Both the position numbers and the translations under genes were made by a program. Of a DNA stretch of 32,049 nt, positions 10,501 to 18,170 are shown piece by piece (within the stretch, counting starts at the first letter, position 1; each line of letters begins with the position of its first letter). Source of the stretch: Nitrospirota bacterium (GTDB lineage: Bacteria; UBA2233); contig WOZJ01000042.1 in assembly GCA_011620345.1 (NCBI GenBank), forward strand, positions 1 to 32,049, given 5' to 3'. The notes under the pieces are model-generated. The model searched no databases. It saw nothing but the letters and a program-made list of their open reading frames with translations, and was not told the origin of the DNA.

Positions 10501-11372
10501 CCCAGACACGCCTGTTTGCCGAGCGCTTTAAGGGGGTACATAAAGAGGCCCTTGTCGAGACGCTGCCTTTGCTCACGACGGGCGACAAGCTTTTGGACGC
10601 CCCTCTGGCCAGCATCGGGGGCAAGGGGGTGTTTACCAAAGAGCTCGACGAAGCACTATTGTCAAAAAGGGCGGATGTGGCCGTCCATAGCCTAAAGGAC
10701 GTCCCGCATACGCTGCCCAATGGCCTTGCCATCCTAGCATTCCTGACCCGCGAAGACCCTTTGGACGTGCTTGTCTCAAAAACGGCCAAGGCGCTTGAGG
10801 AGCTTCCCCTAGGCGCTCGTGTTGGAACCTCGAGCCTAAGGAGGCAGGTTCAACTCTTGAACATGCGCCACGACGTGCGTATCGTCCCGATTCGCGGAAA
10901 CGTGGGGACACGCCTAAAAAAGCTCGAGACGCAAGGCCTTGATGCCGTTATCCTTGCACGCGCTGGCATTGTACGTCTTGGCCTCGAGCTTGATTACTCT
11001 CCTATCCCGAAAGAGACGATCATCCCAGCCTTAGGGCAGGGCATCATCGCGGTCGTAGGCAGGGAGGGCGAAATCGAGATGACCCGGGCGCTTGGCGCGC
11101 TTACCGACCCCAGGACGACGATCGAGGCCCGTTGCGAGCGCCGGTTTGTCAAGCTTGTAGGGGGGAGCTGTCAAGTGCCCGTAGCGGGAAACGCAAGCCT
11201 TGTGGAGGGCAAGCTGTTATTTCAGGCCGCGGTGGGGTCGCTCGATGGCCGCATCTTGCTGAAGGCAAAGGCTTCGGCAGGGCCGGAGTCCCCGGAGCGG
11301 TTGGCAGACGAGGTGTTCGAGGAGCTCAACGGACAAGGGCTCCAGCCTCTTTTAAAGGATATTGTCGGATGA
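10455..11372 (+). CDS. hemC: Porphobilinogen deaminase (hydroxymethylbilane synthase)
   Basis: A 305-residue cytosolic enzyme that joins four porphobilinogen units into hydroxymethylbilane. Family blocks are IRIATRKSPLALAQ (4-17), GGKGVFTKELDEALL (56-70) and AVHSLKDVP. Next come GTSSLRRQ (124-131) and RGNVGTRLKKL (148-158). The dipyrromethane cofactor attaches to Cys239 in VGGSCQVPVAG. Length is normal. The start fits the family N-terminus and has AAGGA about six bases upstream, although it lies inside the hemA reading frame (46-base overlap). The stop forms ATGA with the next gene. Confidence 0.96.
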   Translation: MERIRIATRKSPLALAQTRLFAERFKGVHKEALVETLPLLTTGDKLLDAPLASIGGKGVFTKELDEALLSKRADVAVHSLKDVPHTLPNGLAILAFLTREDPLDVLVSKTAKALEELPLGARVGTSSLRRQVQLLNMRHDVRIVPIRGNVGTRLKKLETQGLDAVILARAGIVRLGLELDYSPIPKETIIPALGQGIIAVVGREGEIEMTRALGALTDPRTTIEARCERRFVKLVGGSCQVPVAGNASLVEGKLLFQAAVGSLDGRILLKAKASAGPESPERLADEVFEELNGQGLQPLLKDIVG

Positions 11373-12925
11373 ACGGAACTTTCCCCCCTAGAGGGAAAGT
11401 CTTTTTGGTCGGAGCGGGCCCGGGAGACCCCGGGCTTTTGAGCCTAAAGGGGTTTCAGTGCATCCAAATGGCCGAGGCTATCGTTTACGACGCGCTGATC
11501 TCCTGGGAACTAGAGCGGCTTTTCCCACAAGGGGCAAGGCGGGTGTTCGTAGGAAAGCGGAGCTCGAGGCATACGCTTCCCCAAGAGGAGATCAATCGTT
11601 TGCTTGTTCGCTTGGCAAACGAAGAGGGGCTTCGGGTCGTTCGGCTCAAAGGCGGCGATCCGTTCGTGTTTGGGAGAGGCGGCGAGGAGGCGCTTGCGCT
11701 CAAAGAGGCCGGGGTACCCTTTGAGGTGGTCCCTGGGGTCAGCTCGGCGTTTGCCGTCCCCGCCTACTCTGGGATTCCCGTGACACACCGTAAGGTCGCG
11801 AGCACGGTAGCGATTGTGACGGGCCATGAGGACCCAAGCAAGCCCGCCGGTCACCTCGATTTCCATGCGCTTGCAAGCTTCGATACGATCGTGTTCTTGA
11901 TGGCGCTGCACAGCCTCGAACACAACGTCTGCAGGCTCATCGAAGCGGGCAAGGACGCTTCCGCTCCAGCTGCGCTCATTCAAGCCGGGACGACTCCAAG
12001 GCAGCGTACGCTCCTTGCGCCGTTGGAAGAGATTCCCAGGATTGCCGAGCGTGAGGCGATTGGCGCTCCCACCGTGCTCGTGGTCGGCGAAGTCGCCAGG
12101 CTTCACGAACAGCTGAACTGGTACGAGACGCTTCCATTGTTTGGGAAGCGTATCCTAGTGACAAGGCCCAAGGAGCGCTCGGATACGCTTCTGGCAGGCC
12201 TAGAAGCGCTTGGTGCCGAAGCGGTATCCTTGCCGATGATCGAAACGCGCCCTCTTTTGGATGGAAACGACGCAAGAGCGCTCGCTAGCGAGCTCCACAC
12301 GCTCGATTTGGTAGCCTTCAGTTCTCAAGCCGGCGTGGAGGTTTTTTTCCAGGCCCTTTACGCTATCGGTAAGGATGCACGCGCCCTGGGCAGTACCCTA
12401 GTGGCCGCCGTTGGCGAAAAGACAGCGGAGACGCTCAAGAGTTACGGGGTTCTTCCAGACCTCGTGCCAAAGGAGGCCAACGCCGAAGCGCTCCTTCGAG
12501 AAATCCTGGAGGCCTTTCCTGGGCTTAAGCGCGTGCTTTTGCCAAAGGCCAAGAAGGGGCGCACCCTGCTCGAGGAAGGCTTGAAGTCGAAGGGGATTTC
12601 TGTCGTGACGCTCGATGCCTACGAAACGATTGGAGTAAAGCCATCAAGCGAGGTGCTCGAGGGTTTGGATCTCGAAGGGTTCGATTGGGTGCTTTTTGCC
12701 TCCCCTTCTGCTGTGGCGCAGTTTCTCGAGATCTTCGGCGAGGCGGCCTTGCGCCTCCCGGCAGGGCCAAAGGTTGCCTGCATCGGGCAAACGACGGCCA
12801 TGGCGTTTGAGCCAAGAGGGCTCAGGGTCGATGCGCTGGCCAAGGGAAGTTCGGCAACGGGCTTGATCAAAGCAATGCTAGCGTTTGAACAAAAGGAGGG
12901 GGCATGTTTCCAGAAAGGAGAATGA
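11369..12925 (+). CDS. cobA-hemD: Fused uroporphyrinogen-III C-methyltransferase / uroporphyrinogen-III synthase
   Basis: A 518-residue two-domain protein. Residues about 8-250 are the SUMT/CobA methyltransferase, with VGAGPGDPG (14-22), RLKGGDPFVFGRGGEE (92-107), VPGVSSAFAVPAYSGIP and a TTPRQRT block near 208-214. It methylates uroporphyrinogen III twice to precorrin-2. From about 256, LFGKRILVTRPKERS opens a HemD domain to about 505, which cyclises hydroxymethylbilane to uroporphyrinogen III. The fusion places the producer and first consumer of uroporphyrinogen III in one chain. ATG 11369 overlaps the hemC stop as ATGA. The in-frame extension to 11132 lies inside hemC and is not credible. 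The 3' end overlaps hemB by 22 bases. Confidence 0.93.
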   Translation: MNGTFPPRGKVFLVGAGPGDPGLLSLKGFQCIQMAEAIVYDALISWELERLFPQGARRVFVGKRSSRHTLPQEEINRLLVRLANEEGLRVVRLKGGDPFVFGRGGEEALALKEAGVPFEVVPGVSSAFAVPAYSGIPVTHRKVASTVAIVTGHEDPSKPAGHLDFHALASFDTIVFLMALHSLEHNVCRLIEAGKDASAPAALIQAGTTPRQRTLLAPLEEIPRIAEREAIGAPTVLVVGEVARLHEQLNWYETLPLFGKRILVTRPKERSDTLLAGLEALGAEAVSLPMIETRPLLDGNDARALASELHTLDLVAFSSQAGVEVFFQALYAIGKDARALGSTLVAAVGEKTAETLKSYGVLPDLVPKEANAEALLREILEAFPGLKRVLLPKAKKGRTLLEEGLKSKGISVVTLDAYETIGVKPSSEVLEGLDLEGFDWVLFASPSAVAQFLEIFGEAALRLPAGPKVACIGQTTAMAFEPRGLRVDALAKGSSATGLIKAMLAFEQKEGACFQKGE

Positions 12926-13872
12926 GGAGGCTTCGCCAGAATCCAGCCGTACGAAGCCTCGTTCAGGAATGCAGAATTTCCATGGACAAGCTGGTCCTTC
13001 CAGTTTTTGTCTCGGAGCTGATTGACACGCCTTCGCCTATCCGGGCGATGCCGGGGGTGTTCCAGTGGCCCGTTGCGCGGGTAGGTGAGTTTGCGAAGGA
13101 ATCCTGGCAAAGGGGGCTGAAGGGCATGATGCTTTTTGGGATCCCAAGGCTCAAAGACTCAAAAGGGTCGGAGGCGAGCAACCGAGACGGCGTGGTGTCC
13201 AGGGCCATCAAAGAGGTGAAGGAGAAGACGCCTCAAATGCTCTTGATGGCGGACGTCTGCCTTTGTGAGTACACCGACCACGGCCACTGCGGGCTACTAA
13301 ACGGGTACGAAGTGGACAACGACGCGACGCTGCCCGAGCTCGCCAAGGCAGCGCTTGCCTACGCAAACGCTGGTGCGGACATAATCGCACCGTCCGACAT
13401 GATGGATGGCAGGGTAGAGGCAATCCGGACCGCGTTGGACAGCGAAGGGTTTATCCATACCCCCGTCCTTTCCTATGCCGTAAAGTTTGCTTCGGCCTTT
13501 TACGGACCCTTCAGGGAGGCGGCAAACTCGGCTCCCCAGTTTGGTGACCGTAGAGGTTACCAGATGAACCCAGCGAACGCGAAAGAGGCGCTCTTGGAAG
13601 CCGAGCTCGACATCTCCGAAGGGGCCGATATGCTGCTCGTCAAGCCGGCGCTTCCTTACCTGGACGTCCTTAAGACGATCAAAGAAATGACGCCGCTTCC
13701 CGTAGGGGCCTACCAAGTATCCGGCGAGTATTCCATGATCAAGGCCGCCGCGCTGGCGGGTTACCTAGAAGAAGAGCGTACCGTGTTGGAGAGCCTTTTG
13801 GCCATCACGCGTGCCGGGGCCGATTTTATCCTGACCTATTTCGCTCTGGACGTTCTCGAAGACGTTGGATGA
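12904..13872 (+). CDS. hemB: Delta-aminolevulinic acid dehydratase (porphobilinogen synthase), zinc type
   Basis: A 322-residue enzyme condensing two 5-aminolevulinates to porphobilinogen. The active-site zinc cysteines are Cys119, Cys121 and Cys129 in DVCLCEYTDHGHCG. The Schiff-base lysines are Lys194 in SYAVKFASAFYGPFREA and Lys247 in LLVKPALPYLD. The zinc-cysteine set contrasts with Mg-dependent homologues that carry aspartates there. ATG 12904 is chosen because AAAGGAGG precedes it by 4 bases and the protein then begins FPERRMRRLR, a common HemB N-terminus. An ATG at 12922 with ATGA coupling is the alternative. It overlaps the cobA-hemD end by 22 bases. Confidence 0.96.
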   Translation: MFPERRMRRLRQNPAVRSLVQECRISMDKLVLPVFVSELIDTPSPIRAMPGVFQWPVARVGEFAKESWQRGLKGMMLFGIPRLKDSKGSEASNRDGVVSRAIKEVKEKTPQMLLMADVCLCEYTDHGHCGLLNGYEVDNDATLPELAKAALAYANAGADIIAPSDMMDGRVEAIRTALDSEGFIHTPVLSYAVKFASAFYGPFREAANSAPQFGDRRGYQMNPANAKEALLEAELDISEGADMLLVKPALPYLDVLKTIKEMTPLPVGAYQVSGEYSMIKAAALAGYLEEERTVLESLLAITRAGADFILTYFALDVLEDVG

Positions 13873-16459
13873 TGAAAGAACTTCGTTGAACACGAAACGC
13901 CTGGTCTTGATCGATGGAAGCTCCTACCTCTACAGGGCGTTCTACGCCCTGCCGATGTTTCGTACCCAGCAAGGGTTCCCTACGCAGGCTATCTACGGGT
14001 TTACCGCAATGCTGCTCAAGGTGCGCAAGGAGCTAGAGCCGGATTTCCTCGCCGTTTGCTTCGATCATCCGGCTCCCACGCTGCGAAAGCAGGCCTATGA
14101 ACTTTACAAGGCTACGCGCCCCGGGATGCCGAAGGAGCTCTCCATCCAGGTCCCCAAGGTATTTGACGTCATCCAGGCTTTAGGAATTCCCATGCTGGTC
14201 AAGGAAGGGCTGGAGGCGGATGACTTGATCGCCGGCATTACGGAACGCTTCAAGAGGTTTCCGGGGGTTTGCATTGCCATTGTTTCCCAGGACAAGGACC
14301 TCTTGCAGCTGTTGGATGCAAACGTCTGCCTGCTCGATACGATGCGAAACAAAAAGACCACGCTCGAGAGCTTTAAGGAAGCCTACGGGATCGAGCCAAG
14401 GCTGTTCGGAGACTGCCTTGCCCTCATGGGGGATACAAGCGACAACATTCCAGGTGTTCCGGGAATCGGGGCAAAAGGGGCGCTTGCGCTGATCAAGCGC
14501 TACGGCTCGATAGATGCCCTTCTTGAAAGGCTAGAAGAGCTCCCCTCAAAAAAGCGCGATCAGATCCTTGCGGGGCGCGAATCGCTAGAGCTTTCACGGA
14601 GCCTTGTCCGGCTCCAAACCGACGGGACAAACCAGGTGCGCCTTGAGGACCTTACCCCGAAGCCCCCAAACAATCAGGCGTTGTACGAGCTTTTCCGTGG
14701 ACTCGAATTTCGACGCTTGATCGACGATCTTGGCCTTGCCCCAGAGGGCAAGGCCTGCCCCCATGGAACGATCCAAGCCCAGGAAGTCCTTGGGGAAGTC
14801 CTGGAGTTAGGATTGGGAGCGCCCCTTTTAGAGGTTCTCTATTCCAAGCACCCGCCCTTCGCGTTCGACATCGAAGGGGTGGCGATTGGGGACGCAAGGC
14901 GCGTGGCCCTTTGGGACATGGGAACGCCGCTTGTCAAGTTCTTCGGTTCCGACCCGGTCCGGGTGGAAGGAATCGACCTCAAACCGAAACTCGTTGCCTT
15001 GGCGTCCCGCGGCGTTAAAAACCTTTTCCCAGGGTTTGATTTGGCGCTTGCATCGTACCTGCTAGACCCTAACCGCAGGAACCACGGCTTTGAAGCGCTT
15101 GTGGAGCGCTTTTTGGGTGGGGAGATCCAGCCCCCTCCAAAAGAGAAGCTTTCCGAACGTATCGCGATCGCCGCACGAATCCAGCCTAAGCTCGCGGAAG
15201 CGCTTGAGCTTAGGCCAAGGCTCAAAGCCCTACTGAATGAAGTGGAGCTTCCCTTGGTTGAGGTGTTGGCAAGGATGGAGCTCGTAGGTATTATGGTGGA
15301 CCTTAAGGCGTTGCATGCGCTAAGCGTAAGGTACGTCTCTCAATTGGAAGCCTTGCAAGAACGCGCGCATGTCCTCGCTGGAGAGAGCTTCAATCTAAAC
15401 TCTCCAAAGCAGCTTCAAGCTATTTTGTTCGACAAGCTGGGCCTGCCTAGCTCGAAAAGGACAAAAACAGGATTCTCTACGGACGTGGAGGTGCTCGAAT
15501 CGCTCAAGGGCCAGCATGAGCTGATAGACGTCCTGCTCGATTATCGCATACTTGCCAAGCTCAAAGGGACCTACCTCGACCCTTTGCCAGAGTTGGTAGA
15601 CCCGGAAACCCTAAGGGTCCACTCGAGCTTCAACCAAATGGCGACGGCCACAGGAAGGCTCTCGAGTTCGGAGCCAAACCTTCAAAACCTCCCCGTTAGG
15701 GGGGAGCGTGGCGAGGAGATTCGTAACGTGTTCGTTGCAAAAGAGGGCCACGTATTCGTGGCGTTCGACTATGCCCAGGTCGAGCTCAAGCTGCTAGCCC
15801 ACCTAAGCCAGGATGAGAGGCTTATCCAGGCTTTTTTGGACAACCAAGACATCCATGCCCAGACGGCGAGCCTTGTGTTTGGTGTCCCCAAAGAAAGCGT
15901 CGATTCTGCCCTTCGAAGAAGGGCCAAGGTGATCAACTTTGGCATTCTTTACGGCATGACTCCCTATGGTCTCTCCAAAGAGTTGAGGATTGGCCAAGAG
16001 GAGGCGAAGACATTCATCGAAAATTACTTCGCGGCCTTTCCAAGGGTCAAGGGGTTCTTGGATGGAATTGTGGCACAAGCAGAGCACGACGGGGTTGTCG
16101 AGACGCTGCTCGGGCGTATCCGGCCTACGCCCGGCATCAAGCACGGCTCGGCATCTTTGAGAGAACAGGCCAAGCGTGAGGCGATAAACGCTCCCATCCA
16201 AGGGTCAGCCTCTGATTTGATCAAGAAGGCCATGGTGGACGGCTTCCGATTAATCCAAGATGAGCGGCTAGATGCAGAGCTCGTCCTTCAGATCCACGAC
16301 GAGCTACTTTTTGAGGTCGCCGAAAGAAGCCTTGAAGCATTCGTCCCCAAAGTGCGTCGGGCGATGGAGCACGCGATCGAGCTTTGTGTTCCATTGCAGG
16401 TGGACGTACGATTGGGCAAGGCTTACGGGCGGCTAAAAGACCTCAAGCAAGATATTTAG
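13865..16459 (+). CDS. polA: DNA polymerase I
   Basis: An 864-residue repair and Okazaki-fragment polymerase. Residues about 11-290 are the 5' nuclease, with LVLIDGSSYLYRAFYAL, the acidic cluster EGLEADDLIAG, and GDTSDNIPGVPGIGAKGA. A 3'-5' exonuclease-like domain (about 330-455) keeps Asp335/Glu337 but has DLKPK (371-375) where NLKYD is expected, and IAIAAR (433-438) where YxxxD is expected. Proofreading is therefore probably lost. The polymerase part has motif A FDYAQVEL (Asp635), motif B RRAKVINFGILYG (Phe692) and motif C QIHDELLFE (Asp812). The TTG at 13865 overlaps the hemB stop. A later TTG at 13886, giving MNTKRLVLIDGSS, is plausible; neither has a strong ribosome-binding site. Confidence 0.93.
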   Translation: MDDERTSLNTKRLVLIDGSSYLYRAFYALPMFRTQQGFPTQAIYGFTAMLLKVRKELEPDFLAVCFDHPAPTLRKQAYELYKATRPGMPKELSIQVPKVFDVIQALGIPMLVKEGLEADDLIAGITERFKRFPGVCIAIVSQDKDLLQLLDANVCLLDTMRNKKTTLESFKEAYGIEPRLFGDCLALMGDTSDNIPGVPGIGAKGALALIKRYGSIDALLERLEELPSKKRDQILAGRESLELSRSLVRLQTDGTNQVRLEDLTPKPPNNQALYELFRGLEFRRLIDDLGLAPEGKACPHGTIQAQEVLGEVLELGLGAPLLEVLYSKHPPFAFDIEGVAIGDARRVALWDMGTPLVKFFGSDPVRVEGIDLKPKLVALASRGVKNLFPGFDLALASYLLDPNRRNHGFEALVERFLGGEIQPPPKEKLSERIAIAARIQPKLAEALELRPRLKALLNEVELPLVEVLARMELVGIMVDLKALHALSVRYVSQLEALQERAHVLAGESFNLNSPKQLQAILFDKLGLPSSKRTKTGFSTDVEVLESLKGQHELIDVLLDYRILAKLKGTYLDPLPELVDPETLRVHSSFNQMATATGRLSSSEPNLQNLPVRGERGEEIRNVFVAKEGHVFVAFDYAQVELKLLAHLSQDERLIQAFLDNQDIHAQTASLVFGVPKESVDSALRRRAKVINFGILYGMTPYGLSKELRIGQEEAKTFIENYFAAFPRVKGFLDGIVAQAEHDGVVETLLGRIRPTPGIKHGSASLREQAKREAINAPIQGSASDLIKKAMVDGFRLIQDERLDAELVLQIHDELLFEVAERSLEAFVPKVRRAMEHAIELCVPLQVDVRLGKAYGRLKDLKQDI

Positions 16460-16526
16460 GCTGAACGCATTTTTTGGACATCGATACCCCCGCGAACGAA
16501 CCTTACATAAAAAGGCCAACGCATCC

Positions 16527-18170
16527 GTGGCAAGAAAGCGAAGCGCGCTGAAAGCGATCGGAGAGGAAGTCCTCTATTTTATCGTACGCACCCTCTTTTG
16601 GGCTGTCCGGTTAGTGCCCTTGCGCGCGCTTCCCTTGCTTGGAGCGATACTCGGCGTTACGGCATTTTGCTTTATTTTTGGGAAGCCAAGACGAATCGCC
16701 TACAAAAACATGCGAGTCGTGTTCGGACCCGACATGGCCTGGTTTGCCAAGCGTGCGCTTCTGTTCCGCTCGTTCGTTCACGCCGCCCAAGGCATTCTCA
16801 TCGCGTGCTTGGCGGATCGCCTGGGTGATCGTATCGAAGGGTTGTTTCATGTCCGTGGTGAGGAGTACCTCCGCCCATTCCTTGAAAAAGGCCAAGGCGT
16901 TGTCCTCTCTAGCATCCACATGGGCGCTTTCATGCTGACCTACAAAAAGCTGTCCAAGCTCGGGTTGGAGGTCTACTACACGGTTCGTAGGCCCAGAAAT
17001 GAGAAAATCGCCGGGCTCTTGATGGGGTTTATGAGCAAAAGCGGGGTTCGGTTTATCCAAGACAAACCCAAACATCGTAGCGCCCTAGAGAACTTAAGGG
17101 CCCTAAAGGAAGGCGGGGCGATTGTACTAATGACGGACATGAAGCACAGCCCGGAAGATGGCGTATGGACGGAGTTCTTCGGGCATAAGGTGCTTAGCTT
17201 TTCAGGCGGAGCGGTCCTTGCCAAAAGGGCGGGGGTACCGATCGTCCCGATGGTTACGTACAAAGAGGGCGGCGCATACACGATCGAGTTCTTTCCTCCG
17301 ATCTTGCCTAAGGCGGACCAAGAGCCCTCCGAACTCGTCCAAGCCTACTCGAGCGTGCTCGAGCAAGAAATTCGCAAGCGGCCCGAGCAGTGGTGGTGGT
17401 TTCATGACAGGTTTAGGGGCGCCATTCCCATCGAGGCCCCTAAGGCTTTCCAAAGACCCTTGTCGTTCTCGACGCGGTTGTTCCTTTACGGTGGGGTTTC
17501 TATTTACAAGCTCTTCTACCGGTCGCTTCGTATCAGGGTCGTGGACGAGTTTGGAAGGCCGTGGGACCTAAGCGAGTTGCCAAGGCCGGCCATCTACGCC
17601 GGTTGGCACAGCGGCCAGGCGGTCATTCCTGGATTCCTGGGCGGGCTTGGTACAAGTTTCCTCGTTTCTAAGAGCAAGGACGGGGAAGTCTTCGCGCGGG
17701 TTATCAAGGCGTTGGGCGGGAAGGCCGTTCGAGGGTCTTTTCAAAGGGACGGCGCCAGGGCGCTTGCAGAACTCATCCGGCTCTTGAAGGCGGGAGGTTC
17801 GACAACGTTATCCCCTGATGCGCCTAGGGGGCCAAGGTGCGTGGCCAAAGAGGGCGTTGCCTATATGTCGCTAAAAACAGGCGCCCCTGTTGTGCCGTTC
17901 GGTATTTATGCCCAAACTAAGGTTGTTCTCAAAAGCTCGTGGGATCAAACATGGATCCCGTTGCCCTTTTCTACGGTCATTATCGTCGTAGGAAGGCCTA
18001 TAGACAAGGAATCGGTTCCCTCCGGCATGCCGGAGGGCTCAAGGGAGAGCCTGCGGGCAAGGATAGAAGCCGAGCTGAACGCCCTTCAAGCGAGAGCGCA
18101 GGAGCTTGCATCTCACCAAAGGCTCTTTTCTAAATCTTGGCGGGGGGTAGGAGGTGTCGAAGGCCCGTAA
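16527..18170 (+). CDS. Tandem acyltransferase: LpxL-like domain fused to DUF374 domain
   Basis: A 547-residue protein with two acyltransferase-like halves. Residues about 15-300 resemble LpxL/HtrB lipid A acyltransferases. They have a membrane-anchoring N-terminal helix, SIHMGAF with His131, TEFFGHKVLSFSGGAVLAKRAG (214-235) and QWWWFHDRF (289-297). The usual acid five residues after the histidine is replaced by Met136. Residues about 315-515 are DUF374, with AGWHSGQAV (His361), SKSKDGEVFARVI, VRGSFQRDGARAL and SPDAPRGPR. A role in acylating lipid A or another envelope lipid is inferred. The GTG start is the first plausible in-frame codon; AAAAAGG lies about 12 bases upstream. It follows polA by 67 bases with no clear promoter or terminator between. 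The 3' end overlaps the opposite-strand PBP gene. Confidence 0.8.
   Translation: MARKRSALKAIGEEVLYFIVRTLFWAVRLVPLRALPLLGAILGVTAFCFIFGKPRRIAYKNMRVVFGPDMAWFAKRALLFRSFVHAAQGILIACLADRLGDRIEGLFHVRGEEYLRPFLEKGQGVVLSSIHMGAFMLTYKKLSKLGLEVYYTVRRPRNEKIAGLLMGFMSKSGVRFIQDKPKHRSALENLRALKEGGAIVLMTDMKHSPEDGVWTEFFGHKVLSFSGGAVLAKRAGVPIVPMVTYKEGGAYTIEFFPPILPKADQEPSELVQAYSSVLEQEIRKRPEQWWWFHDRFRGAIPIEAPKAFQRPLSFSTRLFLYGGVSIYKLFYRSLRIRVVDEFGRPWDLSELPRPAIYAGWHSGQAVIPGFLGGLGTSFLVSKSKDGEVFARVIKALGGKAVRGSFQRDGARALAELIRLLKAGGSTTLSPDAPRGPRCVAKEGVAYMSLKTGAPVVPFGIYAQTKVVLKSSWDQTWIPLPFSTVIIVVGRPIDKESVPSGMPEGSRESLRARIEAELNALQARAQELASHQRLFSKSWRGVGGVEGP

Noticed and set aside
11132-11368. Open extension upstream of the cobA-hemD start
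   Set aside because: It overlaps the conserved hemC cofactor region and reads as low-complexity Arg/Gly/Ala sequence; the SUMT domain begins right after ATG 11369.
11510-12106. 198-codon frame on the minus strand over cobA-hemD
   Set aside because: It is antisense to a conserved methyltransferase domain, and its composition is typical of a shadow frame in moderately GC-rich coding DNA.
16460-16526. Promoter or terminator between polA and the acyltransferase gene
   Set aside because: TGGACA at 16475-16480 resembles a -35 box, but the nearest -10-like sequence is more than 20 bases away; no stem followed by T residues is present.
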